A stretch of DNA of 64,000 nucleotides, taken from the NCBI RefSeq assembly GCF_023343835.1, contig NC_064449.1, forward strand, positions 1,465,778-1,529,777, written 5' to 3'. Shown in pieces: positions 45,661 through 56,420 of the stretch. The stretch comes from Lagopus muta (lineage: Eukaryota > Chordata > Aves > Galliformes > Phasianidae). The notes beneath the pieces were generated by a model, which saw only the letters and a program-made list of their open reading frames with translations, was not told where the DNA came from and did no database searches. Position numbers and translations under genes: made by a program. Numbering within the stretch: position 1 is the first letter of the stretch; each line of letters opens with the position of its first letter.

Positions 45661-45819
45661 CAGCCATACCCCCCCACTCCCATTCCCATTCTGCCCCCCG
45701 ACCCCCCAGGAGCCGCCCCCCACATCGCTCCCCCTCCGAGGCGGAAGGCAGCGGGGTGTGTGTGCGTGTTGGGGAGGGGTGGGGGGGTCCCTTCCTCCTC
45801 CCCCTCCATCCTCCATCCC

Positions 45820-46045
45820 TTCCCCTTCGCTCCTCCCCGCGCACGGAGCGCGGCCCCCGGTGCCCCGTCGAGCCGAGCGGAGCCGAGCGGAGCGGAACGG
45901 AGCATGGAGGGCCTCTCCCGGGGGGGGCACCGCTGCCCGCCCCTGCCTCTGGCGATGGGGTTGTGCTGCTGCCTGCTGCTGCCGCCCGCTGCCGGCTCCT
46001 GGAGCGTGCAGCCCCGCAGGTACCGGCGCCGGGGGGAGGGGGGCA
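45820..46045 (+). promoter_or_regulatory. EMID1: EMID1 CpG-rich promoter/first exon region
   Basis: CpG-rich DNA with three GAGC(C/G)GAGCGGA-like repeats directly before the start codon. The island is small and sits between satellite DNA on both sides. No TATA box was recognised. Confidence 0.5.
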
Positions 46046-49000
46046 CCGGCAGGGCAGCAAGCACGGGGGCCGATGGGGAGATGGGGACACCGGGCTTGGG
46101 GCGAAGGGTTACAGGGAATGGGGTGCTGTGGGGAGCGCGGATGGGGAGCACTGTGTGCTGGGGGAGTCTTGGTGCCGGGCACTGGGGGTACCGGCACCGG
46201 AGGGCAGCGAGCACTGGGTGCTGGTGGTACCGGCAGCAATGGGGATTGGGGATCAGGCACTGGGGGTGCCAGCACCGAGGGAGAGCGGGGAGGAGGAGTG
46301 CTATGGGGGTCTGAGTGCCAGACATGGGGATGTAGCACTGGGCTCTGGGTGTCAGGGGGAATGGGCATTGCATGGGACCGGATGCTGGACACCGGGGGGT
46401 GCCAACAGTGGGGGGATGCAGGAACACTGGGGACGCCGGGGAGGGGCTGCTTGGTTCAGAATGGGGCTCTGGGTTTGCCGGGAATGGAAAGGATGTGGGG
46501 TGCCGGAGGGTCTCCAGGGCTGGCAGGGCTCAGCGAGGCTGGCATCGCTGCTGGGGTGAGCAGCCACCTGGGTGCAAAGGTGCCGTAGCATTCCAGAACA
46601 GCTGGGGGTTACTGGGGTCACTGGGGGTCCTCGTGGCTGGGGGCTGCCTGGCCCCATCCCCATGGCTCTGCCTGTGCCCAGGAAGCAGCGGGGACAATGG
46701 AACCCAGTGCCTGGCTGCTGGGGGCTGCAGTCCCTGTCTGTCCCTACGGTCCCTGTCCTGCTGGGGGTTGTTTACAGGAAATCTTTGGCGCTGGCGGTGT
46801 CTCCAGCACCGGATTGCCGGGACCTCCCGGTTCCGCTCAGCTCGGCACAGTGACGGGCAGAAGCTGCCTCATTTCCCCTTCCCCTCCTGGCCTAGTTCAG
46901 GCAGACCCCCTTGCCTGACCCGAGACCCACCCATGGGTCCCACACACCCAGAGAGGGGCACGAAGCTGGGAGAAGGTACCAGGCCCAGAGCAGAGCCCGG
47001 GCACGCTCAGTGCACGAATGGCCCCGCAGCGGGTGGGCTGGGTGAGCCGAGGCCGTGCGAGCACCCACACGCCTCACTGCTGGCTCTTGCCCTGAGCTGG
47101 GGGGGGTTCCCTTATTGCTGGCACCAGCCCCGACTTCCCTGCCAGCCAGAACGGGCTGGGGCGCATCCTCATCCCTATGGCACCTCCGGGGTTGGCATCA
47201 TCCCCACCCCATGCCAGCACTGGGAGCGGGAGACACCCTTGGGAGGCGCAGTGCTGGGGGCAGTCGGGCCCCCCCAGCCATCCCCATCACTCCGCCTGGT
47301 GGTGTTTGTCACCCTGGAGGTGTCACCATGCAGTGGTTTTGTCAGAGAGCTCAGTGTGCAGCTGGGATGCTGCCCAGCCACAAAGCCCTGCGCCGCCCCG
47401 CTGCGTCCCCCCGGCACATCCCACACAATTGTTCCCCCCCTGCCACCAGCCGCAGCCACCTCCTTCCCCGCAGGCACAAAAAGCTCCTCTTTCCACCCAA
47501 ATCGTGGCTGCGCAGGCGAGGAGGATGGCACACATCTCCACGGGGGCTTGGGTCTGCCCTATTGGTCAGCGGGGAGGCTTCGGCTCTCTGCTATTGGGCA
47601 CTTGTGGAGCTCGGTTCTGTCCTATGGGACATTTGGGGACACTTTGGGGTCCCAGCTCTCTCCTTTGGGGCATCTAGAGGGCACTTGGAGGTCCTATCTC
47701 CTCCCCATGGGTCACTTGTCAGGCATTGGTGAGTCCCAGGATTCCCCTACGGGGCACTTGGGGGGTTTGGTTCTGTCCTATGGGGCAACTGGGGGTCACT
47801 GCAGGACTTGGTTCATTCCTATAGGTCCTATAGGAGGTCCCAGATCTCCCCTATGGGGCACTTGGGAACCAATTTCCCCCGGTGGCATGGATGGCATTCA
47901 TAGCCCCAGACACAGCCTGCAGGGGGACAACAGGGCCGGTGGTGGGCAGCGGCCATGGTGGAGCCCATGTGGGGACACCATGCTGGGGGGCATCCATCTA
48001 AAAGCTGGGGTGGCATCTCCACGAGGAGGGGTGAGGACGGGTACCACCCTGGGGACATCAAAGGACAAGTCTCCCACCGGGTCCCGGTGTAACACAGGCT
48101 GTTCTGGGAATGCAGAGTGGGACCCCCGCGGTGGCACCGGTGGCTTCTCTTGCAGCAATTGGTGCTCCTACACGGTGACGAGGACGGTGACATGCCTGGT
48201 GCAGAATGGCACCTCCCTGCAGCGTGTCTTCCAGGGCTGCCGCTGGCCGCCGGGCTGCGGAGGGGGCAGGTGAGACCTCAGTGGGCACCAGGAGCTGCAG
48301 CCATGGGGTGGTGGCACGGGGGTGACATCGGTGCCCAATCTGTGCCAGCAGCTATCGCACCGTCATCCGGCCCGCGTATCGAGTGGCCTACAGGACGCTG
48401 ACGGCGCTGGAGTGGAAGTGCTGCCCTGGGCACAGTGGGGCCAACTGTGAGGAAGGTGGGAGAGGAGTGGGATGGAGGGTGGGCTCTGCGTACCCTGGGC
48501 ACCTCTGTACTCCGTCAGAGAGGGGCGGATGGAGCTATGGGGGGTGGGGGGTGGAGGGACGGATGGATGGATTGATACATGGTTGGATGGATGGATGGAT
48601 GGATGGATGGATGGAGGAACAGATGGAAGAGGAAGGGAGGGAGGGAGGGAGGGATGGAGAGAGGGAGGGAGGGAGTGAGGGATAGATGGATGGATGGATG
48701 GATGGATGAATGGATGGATGGATGGATGGATGGATAAAAGGATAGTGGGAGGGAGGGAGGGAGGGAGGGAGGGAGGGAGGGAGGGAGGGAGGGAGGGAGG
48801 GATAAAAGGTTGGAGGGAGGGAGGGATGAAGGGAGGGAGGGAGGGAAGGAGGGAGGGATAAAAGGATTGAGGGAGGGAGGAATAGTTGAATGGAAGGATA
48901 GAGGGATGGAGGGACGAATGGATAGGATGGATGGATTGATGCATGGTTGGATGCATGGATGGATGGAGGAACAAATGGAAGAGGGAGGGATGGATGGAGG

Positions 49001-52000
49001 GAGGGATGGAGGAAGGGATGTATGAAGGGAGGGATAGAGGGAGGGAAGGTGGGAGGGATAGAGGGAGGGAAGGTGGGAGGGATGGAGGGATGAAGGAATG
49101 GATGGATGGATGGATGGATGGATGGATGGATGGATGGATGGATGGATGGATGGATGGATGGATGGAGGGAAGGAGGGAGGGAAGGAGGGAGGGAAGGAGG
49201 GAGGGAGGGAAAGACAGAGGGATTGGTAGGTGGATAGGTGGACAGAGGGATGGAGGGATGGATGTTCAAGTGGGTGAATGGATGGATGGACAGACAGATG
49301 AACGGACGGATGGACGGGTGGATGGATGGAAGGATGAAGGGATGGATGTTCCTGTGGGTGATTGGGTGGATGGAGGGTGGGATTGACAGATGGATGGATG
49401 GATGGATGGATGGATGGATGGATGGATGGATGGATGGATGGATGGATGGATGGATGGACGGATGGACGGAGGGATGGATGGATGGATGGATGGATGGGTG
49501 GACAGATTGGTGTTCCTGTAGGTGGGTAAGTGAATGGATGGATGGACAGATGGATGGACGAACAGACAGATGGCTGTTCCTCTAGGTGAGTGGATGGATG
49601 CTCCTGTGGGTACGTGAGTGGATGGACTGATGGACAGCTGGATGAATGGACGGATGGATGGATGAATAGATGGACGGATAGATGTTCCTGCGTGCAGATG
49701 GACAGGTTGATGAGTGGGCTGGCGAATAAATGGTTGGGTTTCCAACCATGGATGCAGGAACGGATCAGTGGTTGGATGTTCTGTGTGGGTGGGCAGCTGG
49801 AGAGACGCTCTGCTGGGTGGCTGAGGAGGTGGGCATATGGGTGGACGTTCCTCTGAGCGGGTGGGTGGGCAGATGGATGGTTGGACAGCAGTTTCCATGG
49901 ACAGATAGACGGAAGAGCAGGCGGGTGGGATGTCGGTGGGGGATGGATGGATGGACATTCCTGTGGGTGGGTGGATGCGCCCATAAGGGGGTGTCTGTCT
50001 GTCTGCCTGCCTGCCTGCCTGTCTGTCTGTCCCTGTGTGCAGCCAGGCAGCTGCGCCTGTGTGCAGTGAATGAATGGGTGCCAGCCTGTGCCATGCATGG
50101 CTCTTGGCAGCTGCCAGCCTCTGTTAGCTGGCGGGGGCTACACATTCCCAGCCCACCCCCAGAGCGTGGGGCCAGCTGAGTGGCAGCAGCACAGCAGTGG
50201 CAGGGGCTCTTCTCCTCCTCCTCCTCTGTGCGTGCTTCAGCTCTCCCCTCCTCCTCCTCCTCGCCATGCATTGGCTGAGTGCCCCACATCTGGGCCTGCT
50301 TAGGGATGCTCTGGCTGTCCCCAGCAGCCTTGGTGGTGGCTGTGCCAGGGTGTGGTGACAGCGTGGGGGGGCTCAGTGACACAAGATCTGCCCTGGCCCC
50401 TTCTGTGTTGGGTCGTGTTCTCACATCCCCTTAGTGGGACCCTGCATTGTAGTCCTCCTGAGCTGGGGATGGAGAGAGCTGGCTTGGGGTATCGGGGGCT
50501 AGGGATGGGGTGCAGGGGGGGCACTGGTTCAGGACCATCACTGGGATTGGGAAGATCTGGCTGGTGGGCATAGGTGGGTTTGGGGGAATCTGGCTCAGGG
50601 TTACGGAACAGACTGAGGGCATCTGGAGTGCCATAATGGGTGGGTGGGTGTGGAGGCTCTGGCTCTTGGCCATGGGTGGGATTTGGGGGGTGGGAGGGAT
50701 TCTGGCAGGCCATCATGGGTTCAGGGGGAATCTGATTCAGGGCCGTAGTGGGTTTGGGGGGGGGGTCTGACCAACAGTCATGAATAGGTTTGGGGCTCAC
50801 CAGCAGCAAGGATGGGGCAGAAAGCAGCAGAACTGCCTCCATCCCCCTCCCCAATTTGGGGTGAAGCACCACCCTGGTGAGCGAGTTCTCCCACCAGCAG
50901 TGATGCCCAGGGGGGTCCTGACACCCTCTCCCCTCACAGAGCCCCACACCTTCCTCGCTCTGCGTGATGCTGAACGCCCCAGCACCGCCCCACGTCGCTC
51001 TCCCCTGCGCCCCACGGCTTTCTCAGGTGGGTTCAGCTCCTCGGTGCCCCCCACCCCCAAAAATATCCCGAGGTCCTGGGCGCACCCCAAGCCCTGCACT
51101 GTCCCCTGCAGGGTGCCTGAACTGCAGCCACATCGGGGAGCTGTCAGCACGCCTGGCCACCCTCGAGGCACAGGTGACCCCCACCCCCCGCCACCCCTCC
51201 ATGGACACAGGGACCAGGGGAGGCATCTCACACTCCCCAGCATTGTCTCATCCGCAGGTGGCCCGGCTCTCAGTGGCAGAAGCTCCCACGTCCCCAACAC
51301 CCAAAGGTGACAGCTTGGGTAGGGGTCCTGATACCAGGCAGCTCTGGGGGTCCCCAGCTGCACAGGGGAGCCCAGGGGACAAAGGTAAGGGGGGGTGGCT
51401 GTCCCATAGCCCGCAGCACCCAGTGGCATCAGTGGCAGCCCCCAGTGCTGGAGAAAAGATCCCCCCCTGAGGATGCTGCTCCCTGCAGGCAGACCTGGTT
51501 CACGGAGACCCCCCGGCCCCTCTGGTCCCAAGGGTGATGCAGGTGGACGGGGACCCTCAGGCATTCCCGGGGTGAAGGGTCCATCGGGACCCCCAGGTAA
51601 GGATATGCCCTCTTAGTCTCCCCAGTTTGTTAACCCCCATCAATCTTCACCCTCATCTTCCTCCCTGCAGGTCCCCCAGGTCCCCCCGGTCCCCCTGGCC
51701 ACGATGGAGCCAGGGGTCTCCCTGGAGAGAAGGGGTCACCCGGCCCCCCCGGCCCCCCTGGGCCTCCTGCTCCTGTGGGGCCAGCTGTACCCTGGCTGAC
51801 TGACCCAAGTAAGGATGGGGCTGAGGGTTCTGGGGGGTGGAGGTGGGGCTGAGCCCCAGCAAGCAGCTGAACCCTTCCAGAGCTGGGGGTCATTGCCCAC
51901 CCTGACCTCTCCTGCAGGGGACCCGCTCCTCTCCAACACCTTCACTGAAGCGGCCGGGGGCATCGTGGGGCCCGCTGGCCCCCCTGGACCCATGGGGCCA

Positions 52001-55000
52001 ATGGGTGAGTTCACCCCCATCTTCCCCCTCCAAACAGCAGCTCTGAGAGGGCACTGTGCTGAGCTTGTCCCCTCATTCTCCTCGCAGGACCCCCCGGCCC
52101 CCCAGGACCCATGGGGCTGCCCGGCCCCCCAGGGCCTGATGTAAGTCTGGGAGCATTTTGGGCTGGGGGGGCATTCCATGGGGCACATCCCCAGTGCTGA
52201 TAGCACTGTCACTGTCACTGCACAGGGGAGAGCTGGGGCACCTGGAGCTGCCGGACCCAGGGGAGACAAAGGCGACAGGGTGAGTGTGATGAGCTGGGGG
52301 GGGTCTCAGCCAGCACTGAGCCTTGGGGGCAGGAGCACCCATGGGTGCCTCTACCCCATATGCACCCCTCAGTGCTGACGTGATCTGTTCCCTCCAGGGC
52401 CCCAAGGGAGAGCCAGGCAGCCGTGGGCAGGATGGGGCACAGGTACGTGGGCCTCCCCAGGAATGGGGGCTGTGCTGGGGCGAAGGTGGGCCCCCTGCCC
52501 GCCCCCTCTGCCCTGTCCTTCTCCTTTCTGTGTTTCAGGGCGAGCCGGGCCCCAAGGGCGAGCCGGGCGACAAGGGCACATGGGTGAGTGATGGGAGGTA
52601 TGGGGACAGGGGTGGCATGCAGGTACCCGAATGCTCCTATGTCATGTCACTGTGACCCCGACGGCAGCATGGGGGTCCCAAGCTGTGAGCAATGCTCATC
52701 GTGTGCCTGGGGTCCCAAGGATGGGACAGGGGTCCCTAACTGTACAAGTGCATGTCTTGTCCTCGGGACCCCAAGAACAGCATGAGGGTCCCCAAATGTG
52801 CTCAGCACTCACCTGGTGCCCCTGGCATCCCCATAATATTATGGGGGTCCCCAGCTGCACCTTGTCCCTGAGACCTCAGGGGTGGCATGGGGGTCTTCAA
52901 ATGTGCCCAGTGCTTGTCTCTGGGTGGCTCGGTTGTGGGGGTCCTCAGTTGTGCTTGTTCCCCCACTCCATGGTGTGGCCAGCACCCCCCTCTACCCGCT
53001 GCCCCCCACATTCCTGGGGTTGTGCATGCAGTACTGGGGCACAGAGCATGGCGGTGGGGCTGGGGGTGCCCCTGGCTCCCCCCCAACTCCTCTCTTCCCT
53101 CCGCAGGGGGAGGGTTTACACCAGCTCCGCGAGGCTTTGAAGATTTTAGCAGAGAGGGTTTTAATCTTGGAAACAATGATTGGGCTCTATGGTGAGTAGG
53201 GGGAGCGCAGGAGCCAGCCGTGGGGGGGCACAGGGGTCCCTCCATCCACGATGAGGCTCCATTATGGGGAGCAGCAGGTGCCCCCCTCCCTCAGCCCCAT
53301 GGGGACACATGTGTCCCCCCACCCCATGCCAGGGGTGGCACTCCCTAGCGAGTCCCGCTTCCCTGGACCCATGGGGACAGGAGAGTCCCTCGCATCCCCC
53401 TGGGACCACGGGAGCCCCCTGCACCCATTTGGGAGACCTGGCACCCCCAACGCTTGCACCGCACCCCCGGCCCGGCTGCGCCCGCGCTGTGCCTTGGGGC
53501 AACCACGCTCTGCTCTGCTCTCTCACTCTCCACCAGGCCAGTAGCTTCCAAGCCCTGCTGCGGCAGCAGGCCCGCCTGGAGGTCCTGGCTAGAAGGGTCA
53601 CCCTCCTGGAAGCCATCATCTGGCCAGGTAACCGCATCGCTGCTTGCTCCCCTCCGCGTCAGCCAGGCACGATGTCCCCCCCAGCAGTGGGACTGGAGCA
53701 AGGGGAGGGACCGAGAGGGACCCCAGAGTCACCCTTAGGAGACAGGGAGATCATGGAGCAAGGAGAGCCTGTTGGGCTGAGGAGATGTCCAAGGATCATG
53801 GAGGGCCATGGAGATGTTCATGGACCAAGAGAGATGGTAGAGAACCTCTATTGCACCAAGGGGACCCTTCCGGGTTGAGGGAAGCCTTGGAGATGTCCAA
53901 GCACCGAGGGGTTGCTCCAAGGATTGAGGGACCCCCAAGGAACAAGGGAGACCAGGGAGCAACTCTTTGACCAAGGGAGGCCATGGAGACCCTCTTGGAC
54001 CAAGGGAGACCTTGGAGAGCCTCAAGGATCAAAGGAGAACTTGGAGCTCCTCTTGGGTCAAGGGGAGACTCTAGAGTCCCTCTTGGACCAAGGAAGACCA
54101 TGAAGAGCCTCTTGAGTTGAGGGAGGCCCTGGAGATCCCCCAGGGATCAAGGTTATTCTCCAAGGGTTGAGGGAGGCACTGGAGCTCCTCTTGGTGCAAG
54201 AGATCCACCTGGTGTCCGTCTCAAACCAAGGGAGTCCCTGGAGGCTCGCTTGGGAGAGGGACACAGCATGGCTCCATGGTCCAAGGGACACCTAGGAGCT
54301 CCCGGGTCATGGTCATGCAAACCATGGAGCTCCCAGGAACATCCTGAAGCCGAAGGGAGACCCTGGAGGAGCCCCAGCCCCCCCTCGCACTGTGGCTGAC
54401 TCCATAGCCAGCTGCCCTCTCCCCCTCCCGCTGTCTCCCCTTTCCAGCTGTGCTTTGCTGCAGGGGTTCTGTCCCCATCCCCGCGTGCCAGCTGGGGGTG
54501 CCAGGAGGGGCTCCTCATCCTTTGGGGCATGGGGATCGTGCTGGGGTGGTGGTGCTGAGGGGACACTGTGAGGGGATCTGGGGGCACACCCAGGGCCAGC
54601 TGTCCCCTTCTGCCCCCACACAGTGGGAGGTGTCCACGTAGTTGGTTGTACTTGGGGACAGCTTGGGACAGCCACAATGGGAGAAACTTGTCCAAAGAAC
54701 CTTTGTGGGGGGCCTCATGATGATGGGGACAAGGTGTGCAGGGACCTTGTGGTGACAGGGATGTCCCAGTGTCAGGACACTTCATGAGGGTGAAGGGTGA
54801 AGGTGGTCTGGGGACCCCACAGAGGTCATCACCCCATGGGGGCACAGGGATCCTTGGGGACACCGGTGGGACCTGATGGCCTGGGGATCCCACGGTGATA
54901 CAGGGGTCCCTGAAGACCACTTGGGGCTATGGCACCCCACACCCCATGGCCTCAGAGCTCTCTCCTTTCCTCCCACAGAACCAGAGCCTGGCTCAGGCAG

Positions 55001-55091
55001 TGGCCCTGGGGGCCCACCAGCACCCAGCACCCCCCGTGCCAAGCGTGGCCGCTCGCCCCCCACTCACCAGGCTCTCCCTGGCCAGCCCTAA
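45904..55091 (+). CDS. EMID1: EMID1, EMI domain-containing collagen-like protein (complete, 15 coding exons)
   Basis: A secreted matrix protein with an EMI domain, two collagenous stretches and a C-terminal coiled coil. Exons: 45904-46019, 48156-48269, 48349-48455, 50940-51026, 51112-51173, 51258-51384, 51489-51596, 51671-51808, 51918-52004, 52088-52140, 52226-52279, 52398-52442, 52539-52583, 53107-53191, 54979-55091; about 446 aa (human ~443). Signal peptide [17 protein letters not shown] in exons 2-3 ([27 protein letters not shown]); Gly-X-Y in exons 7-13, four of them 45 or 54 nt; coiled coil in exon 14 ([20 protein letters not shown]). Two in-frame starts exist, 45904 and 45955; the second gives a human-like signal peptide. 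Exon 3 has a CAGCAG acceptor (start 48349 or 48352). All phases close. Confidence 0.97.
46080..46560. repeat. Degenerate G-rich minisatellite in EMID1 intron 1
   Basis: Recurring GGGCACTGGGGGTACCGGCA, GAGCACTGGGTGCTGG and ACTGGGGG phrases at roughly 33-40 bp after exon 1. The boundaries are fuzzy. Confidence 0.55.
47560..47880. repeat. Minisatellite in EMID1 intron 1
   Basis: Units such as TTCTGTCCTATGGGGCA, CTTGGGGGTTTGG and CAGCTCTCTCCTTTGGGGCA repeat at about 45-55 bp, about six times. Similar phrases across the intron keep a 633-codon frame open. Confidence 0.7.
48545..49960. repeat. 1.4 kb GGAT/GGGA tandem array in EMID1 intron 3
   Basis: Alternating blocks of (GGAT)n (48584-48615, 48687-48735, 49097-49165, 49390-49500) and (GGGA)n (48635-48680, 48750-48860, 49170-49210), followed by degenerate units with GATGTTCCTGTGGGTG up to about 49960. 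It is the largest simple-sequence block in the window and is G-rich on the sense strand. Confidence 0.95.
50480..50800. repeat. Minisatellite in EMID1 intron 3
   Basis: Degenerate units GGTTTGGGGGAATCTGG, CTCAGGGTTACGG and CATGGGTGGG(A/T) repeat at about 45-60 bp. It lies about 140 bp before exon 4. Confidence 0.65.
52600..52935. repeat. ~60-bp minisatellite in EMID1 intron 13
   Basis: Repeated phrases GGGGTCCC(C/T)AA(G/A)CTGTG, AGTGCTCATCTGGTG-like and CCCAAGAACAGCATGGGGGT at about 55-65 bp spacing, around six units. It sits between the last collagen exon and the coiled-coil exon. Confidence 0.65.
53537..53627 (+). CDS. EMID1: Candidate alternative EMID1 exon (14b), coiled-coil duplicate of exon 14
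   Basis: A 91-nt open segment with a good acceptor (CTCCACCAG) and donor (CCAG|GTAACC). It starts in phase 0 and ends in phase 1, exactly like exon 14 (53107-53191, 85 nt). It encodes [30 protein letters not shown]. Aligned to exon 14 it shares L--LA-RV--LE--I, so it looks like a diverged copy of the same coiled-coil module. Used in place of exon 14 it keeps frame into exon 15; used together with it, it does not. Expression is unproven. Confidence 0.6.
53700..54360. repeat. ~33-bp minisatellite in EMID1 intron 14
   Basis: About 18 degenerate units with CTCTTGGACCAAGGGAGACC, TTGGAGATGTCCAAG and AGGGAGGCCCTGGAGAT. It starts just after candidate exon 14b and accounts for much of the 1.8 kb last intron. 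Confidence 0.8.
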
Positions 55092-55271
55092 GAGTGCAGC
55101 CCTGCTGTGTCCCTGCTGTGTACATGGAGGTCCTGGTGCTACCCGGTGGCATTGCACCGGTCGGACCCCCCCAGCTTTGGCCCTGCTGCTCTACACCCTA
55201 GTTTTGGGGGGTACGGCCACCCCAATGCTTGGGGGGCTGCATCCTGCACGCTGTCCTGGCACTGCCTGGGC

Positions 55272-55277
55272 ATTAAA
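55272..55277 (+). promoter_or_regulatory. EMID1: EMID1 poly(A) signal (ATTAAA)
   Basis: ATTAAA 180 nt after the EMID1 stop, followed about 20 nt later by the GT-rich CTGTGTGTCATTGTTGGT. It is the only good signal before the EWSR1 promoter. Confidence 0.75.
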
Positions 55278-55539
55278 GGTGTCCCCAGAGCTGTGTGTCA
55301 TTGTTGGTATGAGTGGGGACACGGGTGGGTGGCACTGGAGGGGTGGGAAGGGGGGGGACCCATGCTGTTCCATGACACCTATGGGACACTGGATACCCAC
55401 AGCACCCCATGATGCTCCTGGAACAACCAATAGCGACCCACACCTATGGGACATCCACCCACAACATGCCACCAGTGGGATACCCACGCAGTGCCACGTC
55501 ACCACTGGGACCCCCCCTTGCAGCAGGACCCGGAGCGGA

Positions 55540-56420
55540 GCAGCCCCGCAGCCCCGCAGCCCCACGCCACGTGTGACACGGCGGCTTCCCCCATCCCGCC
55601 AACTGACGTGACGTCACTCACTGGCCACGCCTCCTTGAAGCCACGCCTCCTTGAAGCCACGCCTCTCCCCTCGCACCGCCCTTGCGCGACGCTCCGTAAC
55701 GGCGGCGGGCCGCACCACCCGCTGCTCAGCGCGGGGGGGGAAGCCCAGCGCTCCGCCCACCACAGCGCCCCCCGCCGCCGAAGTCGAATCACCTCTTCTC
55801 TCTGCCCCCCCCCCCCCACGCCGCCTCCCCGCAGTGGTACGTCCCGCCGGGCGGGGCCGCGCATGCGCAGCGCGCGGCGGCCGCGGCGGCCGGACGTTGG
55901 GAGCGCGGAGGAGGAAGGAGAGAAAATGGCGTCGACGGGTGAGCGGGGCGGCGCGGGTCGATGAGCTGCACAGGGCGGGCGGCTGGGCCGCGGGGGTCGC
56001 GGATCGGGCCTTGAGCCGCTGTCGAGCACCTCGGCCTGAGGGCATCCCGAGCCGTGCGGGGGGCGTTGGGCCTTCAGCGCTGCGGTCAGGCGGGCCTGTC
56101 GGGCCTCGGCGCGGTGTGCGCGGGTGTCGGGCCGTCCCGTCCCGCTGCGGGGCCGGAGGGTTTGCGGCGCTCAGAAAGCGGTGCGAGGCCTCTGCTGCGC
56201 TCTGTGCGTCGCGGCGAGGGCCTCGGAGCCGCTCCCGGCCGTGGGAAAGAACGGTCGTTGGGGCTGCGTGCGGGTGGGAGCTTTAGGCTCAAATAACGGA
56301 GGGTTGGGCGGGCAGTTATGAAGGAATTGTGTGTTGGGAGGGCGGCGAGGTGCTGGAGGTGTGCGGAGCTGCGTGCGCTCCATCCGCGGTGCGGCTCCGT
56401 TACGCGGGTGGGCGCTGGGC
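55540..56420 (+). promoter_or_regulatory. EWSR1: EWSR1 CpG-island promoter with CRE, NRF1 and YY1 sites
   Basis: A strong CpG island around the EWSR1 start. A full palindromic CRE, TGACGTCA, lies at 55609-55616, beside another TGACG at 55604. Two and a half 16-bp copies of GCCACGCCTCCTTGAA start at 55624. GCGCATGCGC (55859-55868) matches the NRF1 palindrome. AAAATGGCG (55923-55931) at the start codon matches the YY1 consensus, in the usual position just downstream of a TSS. No TATA box was seen. Confidence 0.75.

Noticed and set aside
45230-46588. 452- and 415-codon plus-strand frames upstream of and through EMID1 exon 1
   Set aside because: The N-terminal parts are the CCATATCCATGTCCC satellite; the rest runs through exon 1 and intron 1 in wrong frames.
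46372-48273. 633-codon plus-strand frame ending in EMID1 exon 2
   Set aside because: It is GC-rich intron 1 that happens to be open and runs into the true exon 2; the upstream part shows repeat-derived sequence and no domain.
48515-50098. 527-codon and 244-codon minus-strand frames of Pro-Ser-Ile-His repeats
   Set aside because: They are translations of the GGAT/GGGA array; the same peptide appears at the other GGAT arrays at 37.6 and 40.7 kb.
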